From: Mesocentrotus franciscanus
Lineage: Eukaryota > Echinodermata > Echinoidea > Camarodonta > Strongylocentrotidae
DNA length: 64,000 bases
Assembly (NCBI GenBank): GCA_037976565.1
Contig: CP137675.1
Location: forward strand, 2,675,323-2,739,322
Reading direction: 5' to 3'
The notes below the pieces were generated by a model. That model ran no database searches. It had not been told where the DNA came from and worked only from the letters and a program-made list of their open reading frames with translations. How positions within the stretch are numbered: the first letter of the stretch is position 1; each line of letters begins with the position of its first letter. Below, piece by piece: positions 13,901-22,613 of the stretch. The translations under genes and the position numbers were made by a program.

Positions 13901-16900
13901 TTTGCACATGGGTAGTTTCATGTTTCACTAGTTGACGTAATTTAAAACCACATGAAGAGTACCTGTTGTAGCAATGTAGGAATTTACCATGACGTGCATG
14001 TACATGTACTGAATTCATCTACTACAGGTCCAAGCCATTTAGTATCTTATATATAATTTTAAACTTCAGAACCCAGTGCTTCTCCAACTGGACTACAAGT
14101 TTCAGCCATCAACCCCAAAGAGCTAGAGGTGACATGGGAGGTATGAACTGTTTGAAGAATAGCTGTGTTGGTCACTTAGTGAAAGATAGTTGGATGAAAG
14201 ACTCGTCCAGAACACAAAATGTATAACTGTTCATAGTCACAATTTTATTAAAATTGAGGTAGAACCACACAGTTAGGCTATGGAGCTGGTATATATATGT
14301 ACTACCCTGATTAGTCTTAATTTTACCTAAATTTCATCAGAATATGTCAAATATGAACGTTTAATTCACTCACCTCACTAGTATGCCTTTGGCATTCTTC
14401 ATTCGTACCTCAAAATTTGACTAAATGAAATGCTACCTAATTGAAAACAGGTGTACCAATGTCTCTGTTTGCCAGTTGAAAGTGTGTGCTTTGGGGTTTA
14501 TAAGATACAGTTTTAATTTAATTTCAAAGTAGGAAGCTAATATAAAGATGTTTTGTGATCAAGAGATTCTTGTTCAGCAGAATGCTCCATCACGTTGATT
14601 ACAGCATCATATTTAATGCGAGAAACTGTAGGCAAAATATGATAACATCTTGTAGTTTTGTTTACTAGTGTGAAAGTAACTCTTTGAATGTGATTGTGAT
14701 GCATGTAACATGTATTTGCACTTTATGTTTCAGCATCTCCCCTCAGAATCAGCAGAATGCAGGAGTGGAGTGACTCATTATATGATCTACTACGCTTCCA
14801 CTGGGTCAACTTCTTAAACTCTCTCATGGTTCCTAATGACACAAGCTCCTACACGTTAAGAGGGTTGGAAACCTATCTGAACTATACCATTCAAATAACT
14901 GCATCAAATAAAGACGAGGAGAGTGATAGAAGCAGGGACTATCGGCAAAACAATTGAAGAAGGTGAGACTTCATCAGCTAGTTATCTTGGATTCTTGTAA
15001 GGAAAATAGTCTTATTCCGATATATATATATATATAGTAAAAGATGTGCAAATCGCTGTTAATTACTTGATATAGTTTGAGTTGAACACATTTTCCAACG
15101 AGTGCTGCCAAATAAAGGTGAGGAGAATGACATGAGCAGTAAGACTATCCGCAAAACGACTTGAAGAAAGTGAGAGTTGCCTGCTGAATACAGAGTACAT
15201 TTTTTCTTTCATTCTTTGGTGCAAATTTTGTTATGCTGGGAAATGAGATCAAATCAATATTATTCAGTTGTAAACAGTTTGAATTGAATATATATTTTGT
15301 AGACCCTATCCTGTGATATCTTGAGACCCATCCCAGACAATTTTTTTTAATAATTTATAATTAATTTGTGTTTTTGTGTGTAAATTAAGGACTGTTTCAC
15401 TGTGCTGCTTGTAATAGTTAGCTGTCTATTTGATACCCTTTATTATATTAATAAGTCATGTATGACATTAACTTACATTATTATTGCAAGTAATATCATA
15501 CAAGACAAAGTACGACTGTGTCCCGTCTTATAAAAAGTTGCGATTGATCCAAATCAATTGAAGTCCTCTATCAATCGCAAGTTTGCAGTCTCTTATCTCT
15601 TAATATGTAATAGTTGCAATTGATATCAATCAAAATAAGTTGCGATCAACATCAACTCTTTATAAGACGGAGCCCTGGTCTCATGAAAAATGTACTGGAC
15701 AAAGAAATTAACTTTTATCTATATATGTATGAGGTTCTGTTTGCTCATATAATTGTTTACCATTACCCCCAAAAAAAAAATCCATGTGCATCCTCTCATA
15801 CAAAGTTTATACAAGTTTGTTAATATAGACTCTTATTATCTGCTTTCCCTAACAGTTGCACCTAGTCCTATCAATGTGGCTATACCACGGAGTACAACAA
15901 GCTCCTTCACTGTATCCTGGTCTACCCCTCTACCATCTAACATCAATGGTAACATCCAGAAGTATATTATCCGCTACAAGCGAACTGATCTCGTTGCTGA
16001 TGGTGGCTATAAGATGGAGGAAGTATTGAATGGTGCGTTTGAAGGAGAGTATACTGTTACAGACCTGACAGCAAAATCCAACTACTCAGTTCAGGTAATT
16101 CATGTCATGTATTTATATGTATTTATATATGGCATGGAAAGGTTGGGCTTGGAGGAAACTGTTGGAAGTGGTAAATAGATGGATGGATGGGTCATGTTTA
16201 AGAAGCGAAGATGATGAACATGTGAAAAGAGCGTGGTATCTGGAAGTGGATGGCATAAGAGGAAAAGGAAGACCAAAGATTTTATAGAAAATATGGTGAA
16301 GAGAAAAAGCAGTAAGGTTGGTCGAAATGCGGAGGATGCTTGAGACAAGAAGAAGTGGAGGAGGGCGTGAAAGTCAGTAATCCCTCGTAATGCTGACTTT
16401 AATAAATGATGATAATGCATATAATGGTGCTCAAAACTGCAGGTATACAATTCACTATTGACTGGGGATAGCTCTATTTGCGCGTACAATGCAAGGATGC
16501 AATAGATTCGAGTGAACTTAACAATGGATGCACTCAGAGCTAGGACATGAGCACTACATTCAGATTGGTAAATTGCCCTGTAAATTAAAGACATCTGAAT
16601 GGCATGTTTTGCAAATATCCCTTTTTGAGAATCCGCACTTGAGATGCGATGTATAAAACAAATTTTGACAGCTTTTTTGTTGTTGGTTTGACCTCACTTA
16701 GCTTCTAAAGGACAGCTATAGATGTGCTTTTAGAACTTATAGTTCGATTGTGGAAAGAGCATGAAAGAGAAAGTTCTTTTTTATAAGTAACCTGAGATTT
16801 GCCCTGACTCGGCTGCTAAAAGGACAAGAAACAACATCGTTCATTTTTAAGAAAAATATAAATGTTATAGAATTATTTTTGTAATGATATCCTGTTTAAT

Positions 16901-16977
16901 AATATAGGTACAGACTGTTAATGGAGCTGGTTCTAGTACTTGGTCAGAACCTGTGAATGCTAAGACGATACCATCAG
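1596..16977 (+). CDS. Tie-like receptor ectodomain gene, copy A (gene span, 14 exons)
   Basis: Fourteen exons with consistent GT/AG junctions and matching phases spell a secretory signal, Ig1, Ig2, five EGF modules, Ig3 and three FN3 domains, about 863 codons in all. This is the order found in vertebrate Tie1/Tie2 (Ig-Ig-EGF-Ig-FN3), but with five rather than three EGF modules. By family knowledge such ectodomains sit at the cell surface and bind angiopoietin-like ligands; here that is inference. No transmembrane helix or tyrosine kinase exon is visible before the 500-N gap. The product could be a truncated or soluble receptor, or its 3' end may lie in the gap. The FN3-2 exon at 14734-14962 has two compensating frame breaks and an in-frame stop as assembled, so copy A may be a pseudogene or carry assembly errors. 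Annotated exon by exon below. Confidence 0.8.
1672..4445 (+). other. Copy A intron 1
   Basis: This 2.8-kb intron is collinear with copy C intron 1, which is much longer (46677-53029) because of several insertions. It holds AT and CT microsatellites, poly-T, and a tRNA-SINE relic at 3718-3838. No exon was recognised in it. Confidence 0.6.
3718..3838 (+). repeat. tRNA-derived SINE 5' relic
   Basis: A degenerate tRNA-like head with a TCGAGTGGCTTAAAA box A region and a GTGGGTGCGAGTCC box B region is followed by the GCCACTCTTCTCCCAAGTGTTAAAT body. The body resembles the full SINE at 40440-40805. The same relic is at 49850-49970 in copy C, so it predates the A/C duplication. Confidence 0.6.
4446..4754 (+). 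CDS. Copy A exon 2: Ig-like domain 1
   Basis: This 103-codon phase 1-1 exon has an Ig-type cysteine pair, one in LEYQC and one in GPFYC. It also has a GDGWDSDGFGPFYC stretch that resembles the end of an Ig fold. In Tie receptors the N-terminal Ig domains contribute to ligand binding. It differs from copy C mainly in a central patch (about 4493-4640) where nearly all base changes alter amino acids and a 6-nt length difference occurs. Confidence 0.8.
5429..5704 (+). CDS. Copy A exon 3: Ig-like domain 2
   Basis: A 92-codon phase 1-1 exon carries the Ig hallmark tryptophan (ITWRKDGSEV) and the D-x-G-x-Y signature (SDQGIYEIYY) of the F strand. It has no cysteine at all, so the usual intra-domain disulfide is missing; other I-set-like domains can lack it. 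Copy C differs by a single residue (Y to H in FNGYTQ), showing very little divergence here. Confidence 0.8.
6883..7017 (+). CDS. Copy A exon 4: EGF module 1
   Basis: A 45-codon phase 1-1 exon encodes eight cysteines, with a core GICDKCYNGGVCDDKSGLC followed by ICPNNFKGPNC. The CxNGGxCxxxxGxCxCPxxFxGxxC pattern is a canonical EGF fold, and it resembles the first EGF module of Tie2. The predicted protein is identical in copy C. Confidence 0.85.
7035..7222 (+). repeat. SINE 3' fragment with (TTA)n tail
   Basis: The segment GGCTGGAATGCTCCCCAGGG through TAAAGCGCTTAG and an ATTATTATT tail matches the 3' half of the full SINE at 40440-40805. It is also present at 55640-55825 in copy C, so it was inserted before the A/C duplication. 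Confidence 0.75.
7924..8088 (+). CDS. Copy A exon 5: EGF module 2 (Tie-type)
   Basis: A 55-codon phase 1-1 exon contains eight cysteines and the string LFCLPDPYGCLC followed by GAHGLAC. The FCLPDPYGC motif is the strongest single link to Tie2, whose second EGF module carries the same string as I recall it. Copy B has a shorter, diverged loop between the third and fourth cysteines, and copy C has DPFGCSC. Confidence 0.88.
8283..8408 (+). repeat. (GAA/GAG)n microsatellite in copy A intron
   Basis: A purine triplet repeat lies in the intron between EGF2 and EGF3. The same intron of copy B (18508-18647) and copy C (56904-56996) holds a repeat of different length and composition, so it is ancestral but unstable. 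Confidence 0.9.
8506..8637 (+). CDS. Copy A exon 6: EGF module 3
   Basis: A 44-codon phase 1-1 exon with eight cysteines reads NGTYGPGCSQTCQC, then GICTGGCQTGWSGDNC. This is the eight-cysteine (MEGF/laminin-EGF-like) variant also seen in the neighbouring modules. It is conserved in copies B and C. Confidence 0.85.
8928..9070. mobile_element. MITE-like hairpin, TA target duplication
   Basis: The 143-bp element begins GGGAC and ends GTCCC. Long inverted arms contain AGATTTGCACGACGAGAACG, and TA lies on both sides. Copy C lacks it at the corresponding place (about 57520-57600), where an ATT/AGT repeat lies instead. It is probably a non-autonomous DNA transposon that arrived after the duplication or was lost in C. 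Confidence 0.75.
9369..9524 (+). CDS. Copy A exon 7: EGF module 4
   Basis: A 52-codon phase 1-1 exon with eight cysteines opens PDECEYGYYGSNCTDKCHC. It is present in all three copies with a few substitutions (EY/EA, N/Q/E before the second Cys). Confidence 0.85.
9985..10060 (+). repeat. Degenerate telomere-like CCTAA tract
   Basis: A short run of CTAACCCTAAACCTAACC-type units resembles degraded TTAGGG telomere sequence. It is shared with copy B near 21962-22018, so it was part of the ancestral intron. Confidence 0.4.
10122..10341. mobile_element. MITE-like element with CTTAAAGGGAGTGTAG ends
   Basis: Inverted ends CTTAAAGGGAGTGTAG and CTACACTCCCTTTAAG lie about 220 bp apart. The corresponding intron of copy B reads through without it, which gives an empty site. 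No target duplication could be assigned. Confidence 0.65.
10553..11381 (+). mobile_element. 5'-truncated CR1/L2-like LINE, 3' fragment
   Basis: Conceptual translation gives the C-terminal end of a non-LTR reverse transcriptase. It includes SRLDYCNGLLYG, KLQRIPNAAARLATG, and LAPPYLSEL. Stops interrupt it upstream of 10742. It ends in an (ATT)n tail, as CR1/L2-type elements often do. Copy B has an empty site at about 22210, reading straight from ACTTGTAA to AGTTAAAC, so the insertion boundaries are known to within a few bases. Confidence 0.85.
11578..11706 (+). CDS. Copy A exon 8: EGF module 5
   Basis: A 43-codon phase 1-1 exon with eight cysteines reads ECEGGTFGLDCLQQCHC and ends SWIEPYCQ. 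The frame is intact here and in copy C, but copy B has lost one base in the same exon. Confidence 0.85.
11875..11952 (+). repeat. SINE-like 3' end with (ATT)n
   Basis: A short block with GCACCAAGAGTATCAGTACC and TATATAAATA ends in ATTATTATT. The identical arrangement is at 62726-62808 in copy C, so the insertion is older than the duplication. Confidence 0.45.
12683..12979 (+). CDS. Copy A exon 9: Ig-like domain 3
   Basis: A 99-codon phase 1-1 exon has cysteines in SFTCYVEG and YGEYVCIL, with the latter inside an E-Y-G-E-Y-x-C type F-strand motif. Its position between the EGF block and FN3 block matches the third Ig domain of Tie receptors. Copy C is one codon shorter near the start (SRFRVPV versus SRLVPV) and otherwise almost identical. 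Confidence 0.85.
13262..13567 (+). CDS. Copy A exon 10: FN3 domain 1
   Basis: A 102-codon phase 1-1 exon encodes a complete fibronectin type III fold. It has the conserved Trp in GLRWNTWSEE, the B-C region GDPPLVGYDVFVKKDG, the Leu in VSNLTPDTDYRFRVAAV, and the terminal GTGPLSP. The L-x-P-x-T-x-Y-x-F-R-V-x-A string is diagnostic for FN3. Confidence 0.88.
14070..14140 (+). CDS. Copy A exon 11: FN3 domain 2, first half
   Basis: This 71-nt exon runs phase 1 to phase 0 and encodes SASPTGLQVSAINPKELEVT ending in the core WE. The strand A/B part of an FN3 fold up to its conserved Trp is clear. It pairs with the next exon. Confidence 0.75.
14734..14962 (+). pseudogene. Copy A exon 12: FN3 domain 2, second half, frame broken
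   Basis: Exon length (229 nt) fits phase 0 to phase 1, but no single frame is open. The first part reads THYMIYYAS in frame 1, the middle reads SYTLRGLETYLNYTIQITAS two positions over, and the end returns to frame 1 (GTIGKTIEE). Two compensating indels, a net -1 near 14815 and +1 near 14930, would explain this. It could be a decayed exon or uncorrected sequencing error; the conserved FN3 sense of all three parts favours recent damage or error. Confidence 0.7.
15095..15185 (+). repeat. Diverged duplicate of FN3-2 exon end
   Basis: The sequence from GCCAAATAAAGGTGAGGAGA to GACTTGAAGAAAGTGAGAGT is a mutated copy of the last part of exon 12 and its donor (about 14902-14972). It has no usable frame and is read as a local duplication relic. 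Confidence 0.6.
15856..16094 (+). CDS. Copy A exon 13: FN3 domain 3, first part
   Basis: A 239-nt exon runs phase 1 to phase 0. It encodes APSPINVAIPRSTTSSFTVS, the core W in VSWSTP, then NIQKYIIRYKRTD and TVTDLTAKSNYSVQ. This is the bulk of an FN3 fold, cut after the F strand as in exons 11/12-type split FN3 domains. Confidence 0.85.
16908..16977 (+). CDS. Copy A exon 14: FN3 domain 3, end
   Basis: A 70-nt exon runs phase 0 to phase 1 and encodes VQTVNGAGSSTWSEPVNAKT. The VxAxNxAGxSxWSEP pattern is the G-strand end of FN3. The open phase 1 end implies at least one further exon, presumably a juxtamembrane or transmembrane exon, which is not found before the gap at 17547. Confidence 0.8.
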
Positions 16978-17546
16978 GTGAGAGCATTATAAGGCTTATC
17001 AATATTGTGTTCATACATAAAACCTTTTCCATGAGAATTTAAACTTTGACCTACTAAATTCTACTCATTCCCATAATATTTTATACAGGGACCATATGTT
17101 TCCCATAGGCAATGTGTTAATAAGTGTATCACAAAGTTCTATCTTAACTGCTAGTACTTGAAAGATGTGTGAATCTCAAGGTAAACATAACTTCTTTAGT
17201 CCCTTATGTTCCACGGATGGCACATTTTGCCCAAGAATATCTACACTTTTTGGAACTAAGAATTGTTATGTTTTACTTCCTGACACAGAAACAAACAGTA
17301 TCTGCGTCAGGTACTTTATTCCCAAAGGGTATATTTTATGCTCAAATAAGCAACGAAACAAGCATTTAAGTCAAATTGAAGACTTGAGGTTCAGTTAATT
17401 ATTAATGAAACTTGAACTAAATTTGTGTATGCCTTTCCTGTAATTTTAACGCTGTTGCATGTATGGTATTACAGACATGAACCCTGTATCGTTTAATATA
17501 TAAAATCATTTTATCCACAAGACTATATAACACCCTTTAACAACAA
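16978..17546 (+). other. 3' of last visible copy A exon, no exon recognised
   Basis: Two short open frames near 17165-17398 overlap here but show no domain similarity, and I could not identify splice sites around them. A transmembrane exon is not evident. Confidence 0.4.
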
Positions 17547-18046
17547 NNNNNNNNNNNNNNNNNNNNNNNNNNNNNNNNNNNNNNNNNNNNNNNNNNNNNN
17601 NNNNNNNNNNNNNNNNNNNNNNNNNNNNNNNNNNNNNNNNNNNNNNNNNNNNNNNNNNNNNNNNNNNNNNNNNNNNNNNNNNNNNNNNNNNNNNNNNNNN
17701 NNNNNNNNNNNNNNNNNNNNNNNNNNNNNNNNNNNNNNNNNNNNNNNNNNNNNNNNNNNNNNNNNNNNNNNNNNNNNNNNNNNNNNNNNNNNNNNNNNNN
17801 NNNNNNNNNNNNNNNNNNNNNNNNNNNNNNNNNNNNNNNNNNNNNNNNNNNNNNNNNNNNNNNNNNNNNNNNNNNNNNNNNNNNNNNNNNNNNNNNNNNN
17901 NNNNNNNNNNNNNNNNNNNNNNNNNNNNNNNNNNNNNNNNNNNNNNNNNNNNNNNNNNNNNNNNNNNNNNNNNNNNNNNNNNNNNNNNNNNNNNNNNNNN
18001 NNNNNNNNNNNNNNNNNNNNNNNNNNNNNNNNNNNNNNNNNNNNNN
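17547..18046. other. Assembly gap, 500 N
   Basis: Exactly 500 N separate the FN3 end of copy A from the EGF2 intron of copy B. The round number suggests a placeholder of unknown true length. Missing parts of both genes (transmembrane and kinase of A, signal peptide and Ig domains of B) could lie here, or two haplotypes or contigs could have been joined. Confidence 0.98.
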
Positions 18047-18152
18047 TAATTACAGGAAAGCATATTTATTTGAAAATTATCTCATGAAATTTGATTTCTT
18101 ATGCAATTCTTTAAGGTTTTGATTCAACAATGCAATTATTTTTTTCCTTCAG

Positions 18153-18311
18153 TTTGTAAAACTGATGGTGGAAATCGATATGGGTTGAACTGCGAGTTTC
18201 AATGTTCATTCAATGATGGACAAAACAAATGTCATGGGTTTCTTTTCTGCCTACCTGATCCTTATGGATGTTCATGTGACGTCGGTGCCCATGGTCTTGC
18301 ATGTAACACAC
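18153..18311 (+). CDS. Copy B EGF module 2
   Basis: A 53-codon phase 1-1 exon with eight cysteines includes FCLPDPYGCSCDVGAHG. Between the third and fourth cysteines it reads SFNDGQNK, two residues shorter and mostly different from A and C (SYRYDDPSQS type). The frame is open. Confidence 0.82.
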
Positions 18312-18507
18312 GTAAGTCTTCGATGGTCTATTAATTGTGCTCAAATTATAATAGTGAAAATACATGTATCTAGAAGGCCTAAAAGTTATCATACATAATG
18401 TACATCTACAATTCTCAGAAAATTTTATTTTTCTTTGGAATATCAAAAGCACATACCATGATATATATATGGCTAGATTCATGAGTCAGGTCAGGCGCTA
18501 CTCAGTG

Positions 18508-18647
18508 GAGAAGAGAAGAAGAAGAAGGAGGAGAAGAAGAAAAAGAAGAAGAAAAAGAAGAAGAAGAAGAAGAAGAAGAAGAAGAAGAAGAAGAAGAAGA
18601 ATGAGGAGGAGGAGGAGGAGGAGAAGGAGAAGAAGAGGAGAAATTAA
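18508..18647 (+). repeat. (GAA/GAG)n microsatellite in copy B intron
   Basis: Purine triplet tract at the same intron position as in copies A and C, but the longest of the three. It generates spurious poly-Arg and poly-Leu open frames. Confidence 0.9.
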
Positions 18648-18740
18648 TAAGAAGAAATTATTGTAACATGCACAACATTTCTTTCTGATGAATGTATTGT
18701 ATCTGTCCATCTTGATTTTGTATTTTGAATTCTATTACAG

Positions 18741-18869
18741 TATGTACTATTGGTACATATGGTCCAGGATGTTCACAGACATGTCACTGTGCAGGTTCAT
18801 CATGTAATATCTATAGTGGAATATGTACAGGTGGATGTCAGACTGGCTGGTCTGGGGACAACTGTCAAA
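18741..18869 (+). CDS. Copy B EGF module 3
   Basis: A 43-codon phase 1-1 exon reads IGTYGPGCSQTCHCAGSSC, one codon shorter than A and C after the fourth cysteine. All eight cysteines and both splice sites are intact. Confidence 0.82.
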
Positions 18870-19423
18870 GTAAGTCAAGGTCAGCAATGATAACAAATAA
18901 TATGACATAAATGCTTTCCTCAAGTTAGATCAATCAGAATTTTACATGTACACTGTAGCTTTGTAATTTATGTTATTTTGTTAATTTCTAACCCCATCGC
19001 CTGCAGGACTGGGTGGCGCCTGTACTATACCCATCTGAAATACGATAATTCACAAATATATTCACTTTAGGTTAATATTATTATATTGTCTATTTTCGCA
19101 GCTAAACCCGTATTAAGTAGTGGTTTACGGATAACTCCTTGTGTATACTATTTCCATGTTTATTGATAGAGGAGATGAATGCTTTCTATGAGTACATGAA
19201 TTCATCTAGTGAAGGCACTGTTAAATTCAAGAATATGTGTAATAATTGGAATCAATATTGCAAAGAAAAAAAACATGCAATCACTGGTTAAAATGAGAAA
19301 AAAAATGAAATTGGTTAATTTTTGTAACTGAAGCGGTATAATTTGGGTGAAGTACATCTATTATTATTTACTAGTAGTACTTGCTAAATTGTGATTTCTA
19401 AAATATTTTCTTATCATCCCCAG

Positions 19424-19579
19424 TTCCAGATGAATGTGAAGCCGGTTACTATGGATCTCAATGCACTGATAAATGCCATTGTTTGAATGATGAACCATGT
19501 GATAAAGATACTGGAGAGTGCCCTGAGCAGAAGTGTGCGCTAGGTTACAAAGTACACAGTGGCCAGGTCGAATGTCAAG
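19424..19579 (+). CDS. Copy B EGF module 4
   Basis: A 52-codon phase 1-1 exon opens PDECEAGYYGSQCTDKCHC, with eight cysteines and intact splice sites. It is closer to copy C than to copy A at the EAGYYG and DEPCDK positions. Confidence 0.82.
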
Positions 19580-19965
19580 GTAAAATGCTAGTTTTCAACA
19601 AAGGGTGTTGAATTTTCCATATCAATTCCTATTTATTTTTCTCCAGACTACATACAACATGTACACCAAGTATGGTGCAGTGTGCACGACACATCAGGAT
19701 TGTTTTATGTATGTATATTGGTCATATCAACCATAATATGTACATAGTGCTGTAATAGTAAATACATTTTTATTCATGTATACTCTGGAGAGGGATTCTA
19801 GTATACAAATATTGACTGCTTTGAGGGGCATGGTTGAAACTATTGCCCAAGGTGATCTTGAAAAACTGTACTCTGCCCCTGAACACACTTGAGTTTATTT
19901 AATTATGACCCCCCCCAAAAAAAAAAAAAAAAAAAATTAGCAGTCATTCTTTGTTATACGATACC

Positions 19966-21897
19966 TAGTTCAAGTTCAAGTTCAAGTTTATTTGTCTTTC
20001 TTCCAACATGAATGTAATACAAGTTAACAAATTTATAACATCATGTAGAGTATATAAAAGGAACAATTATAAGGAACAAGTTCATATAATGCATCTAAAT
20101 GAAAAAGAAAGACGAGGAGACCTTACGAAAAGCTTAGTTTGTAAAGGTCAGGTCCCTCAAAAACAACATCACATGATATAGACAAAAAACAACCAGCCTG
20201 GTTATATAGTTGATTAGTACAAGAAATGTTCGTCAACTGGCGCTTGAGTAAAACAAATAACTATAAACTATAAACATATGATTAAAAAAACGTGGTTTAA
20301 CTGAGTAATAAAAAAGGGTGGGGAGAAGAGACTATGTACAAAATGAGGCGATAAGAGTGATAATAACGTGGGATATAGAAATGGAGAGAGGGGCGAGAGG
20401 GGAGAGAGAAAGAGGGGGAAGAACAAAAGACAGACTTTCACTGCAAGCTGAAAGCTAGCTACAGGCGAGAAAGGGAAATAAAAAGGAAAAGGTAAGTCGA
20501 CAGTTGCTATACAGTAGTAAATTAAGGAATGGATTATGTTGAAATGTAAATCACGGCAGCATCACAATTGGGAGCATAGATTAAGAATCAACTAAATAAT
20601 TATTCAATAAGTATAACTTCGGTTTACGTTTGAAGACAGATTTAATGACTGAAGGGCTAATGCTTGAGTCAAGAGAGTTCCAAAACCGTGGTCCAGTGCA
20701 AACTTAAGTGTTGAGAGTAAAATTTGTCCTTGCATGGGGTAAGTGGAATGCAGAAGCACCTCTTGTGGAATAATTGTGAATTTGATTGTTTTTCTTGAAA
20801 ATCTTGGCTAATGCCAGTGGCAGTACACATGAGTTGAGATCATACATTAAGGAACCAAATTGCATATAATAAATATCTTCTACCTTTAAAATTCTATGAT
20901 GATAACAAAGAGGACTTGTTTGAGCACGAAAGTCAGCATTACAGATTGTTCTTATTACCCTCTTTTGAGCCAAAAATACTTTATCTAATTTTGTTATTAG
21001 AGCTTTTCCCCAAGAAAGCACACCATAATTATTATAAGGTAGAATTAAAGTTGAATACAAAATAAGTAATATGCTTTGAGGAAGAGCAGACTTCAACCTA
21101 CGAATTACACTAGTATTCCTTGACAATATTTTGTATAGATTATTTCTATGAGTTTTCCACTTTAATTGTTCAATATGGAGACCTAGAAATTTAGTTGATG
21201 CTACCCTGTCTATCAGAACACCGTTTAAAATAATGTCACCGGGCATAACAAAAAAATATATGATCTACTGTATCAAATGCCTTAGAGTAATCGAAGAATA
21301 TTCCAAGTGTGTGCATGTGGTTGTCCATAGCATTAGAAACTTTATTGATAAAGTGCAGTATAGCATGTGTGTACAGTGGTAGTATGCTTCTCCCGGAAGC
21401 CAAATTGAAAGTTGGAAATGTGTTTACTTGTATTTAGAAACTTTACAGTTCTCACGTAGATAAGTTTTTCAAGAATTTTTAGAGAAAGATGTTAATAGGG
21501 AAATGGGTCGTTGGTTCGTCAATAGTTTTGGGACAACCTTTGCAACTTTCATATTCCTGGGTACAATGCAATTTGTCATTGACAGATTCAAAATATGCAC
21601 TAATGACTGTACAATTCCTGCTGCTACGTTTTTAACTAGACTGTTGGAGATATTATCACAACCAGGGCTTTTTCAAATCTTCCAAAAATCTACTATACCG
21701 AGTACTTCTGCTTCATTTGTTGGCACTAAAAACAAACTTTGCTGGTTAGGTTCTTTTAAGAAGTCATGGAATGATTTATCACAATTTGGAATACCCTCCG
21801 ACAAATTCGGACCAATATTACAAACATAATTATTGAATTTTTTAGCAATAGACTTTGTATCATCTACTAATTCTCCATCACCTATACACCTGCCACA
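19966..21897 (-). mobile_element. CR1-like LINE with internal deletion, in copy B intron
   Basis: Read on the - strand, a reverse transcriptase fragment with FFDYSKAFDTVDH (around 21272-21295) runs almost directly into GDIILNGVLIDRVASTKFLG, skipping the catalytic YADD region. The rest is the C-terminal RT tail down to 20704 and a 3' untranslated part. The 3' terminus carries TTGAAC tandem units. Copy A has an empty site at about 9942 (GATACC joined to ATTG), which sets the ends. No clear target duplication is seen, as often for CR1-type elements. Confidence 0.85.
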
Positions 21898-22403
21898 ATT
21901 GTTCCCTGTCATTCTAAACTAACCAAGATCTTAGCTTCGACCCTTGACCCAACAGTGACCCGCCCTTACCCTAAACCTAACCTAACCTAAAACCCAATTG
22001 CAACCCTTACCCTAACCCATACATTTGATGAAATACAGCTCAGAATAATATCCTATTTGTGAAAAGTTATTGTCTTAAAATGAAGAGTTGCAGCTAGCAT
22101 GGTGAGCTGTCCACCTGAGATTGGTAATCAAGAGAACAGCAGATCTACAGGTGGTCCCTAAACAGCTGACTCCAACAGATTTCTAGTAGTACTGGACCTT
22201 GACTTGTAAAGTTAAACTTACTCACAAAGACGTGAGCCAGAAGAAAATCGAATAATTGCACCTGATTGAAATGATTTGATTTTTGTGTTTACAACCCTAT
22301 TTCCAGTAGACCCCAGCCAAAGTTATTTTGGGCTTTGGTATTGACGTATGATCATTGACCAGATGTTTCCAATATACTCAACTTTGGTTTTATTTTTTTT
22401 CAG

Positions 22404-22531
22404 AGTGTGAAGGGGGTACCTTTGGTTTGGATTGTCTTCAGCAATGTCATTGTTCTCCAGAGGCTTGCGAGACGGAGAGGGTCTTTGCGAGGGTCAATGC
22501 CTTGATAGCTGGTTTGGACCGTACTGTCAAA
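22404..22531 (+). pseudogene. Copy B EGF module 5, 1-nt deletion
   Basis: The exon is 128 nt against 129 nt in A and C. A run of four G after GAGACGGAGA in A is three G in B, which shifts the frame after CETER and destroys the last cysteines. Splice sites remain. It is a phase 1-1 exon, so skipping it would keep the downstream frame. Confidence 0.82.
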
Positions 22532-22613
22532 GTAATTATACCTAGCATTTTGTGTTCTTGTTTGTTTTCTTGTTCAGCTTATAATGGTTAAAAACAATCT
22601 CAGAGTGCATATA

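Larger units (their letters stand above)
18153..22531 (+). pseudogene. Tie-like copy B, partial (EGF 2-5 only)
   Basis: Four exons correspond to EGF modules 2, 3, 4 and 5 of copies A and C, with conserved introns between them. The 5' part is hidden by or lost at the assembly gap. Downstream, similarity to copies A/C ends at about 22613 and there is no Ig3 or FN3. EGF5 has lost one base. As seen, B cannot make the Tie-like ectodomain and is probably a broken duplicate, unless EGF 2-4 are spliced onward to the ZP exons at 28490, which is phase-compatible but unproven. Confidence 0.65.

Noticed and set aside
17506..18063. Open frame across the N gap
   Set aside because: It consists almost entirely of unknown bases.
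18364..18710. Arginine-rich and leucine-rich open frames over the GAA/GAG tracts (also 8275-8475 and 56864-57070)
   Set aside because: They are products of triplet microsatellites inside introns; no stops can occur in such repeats.
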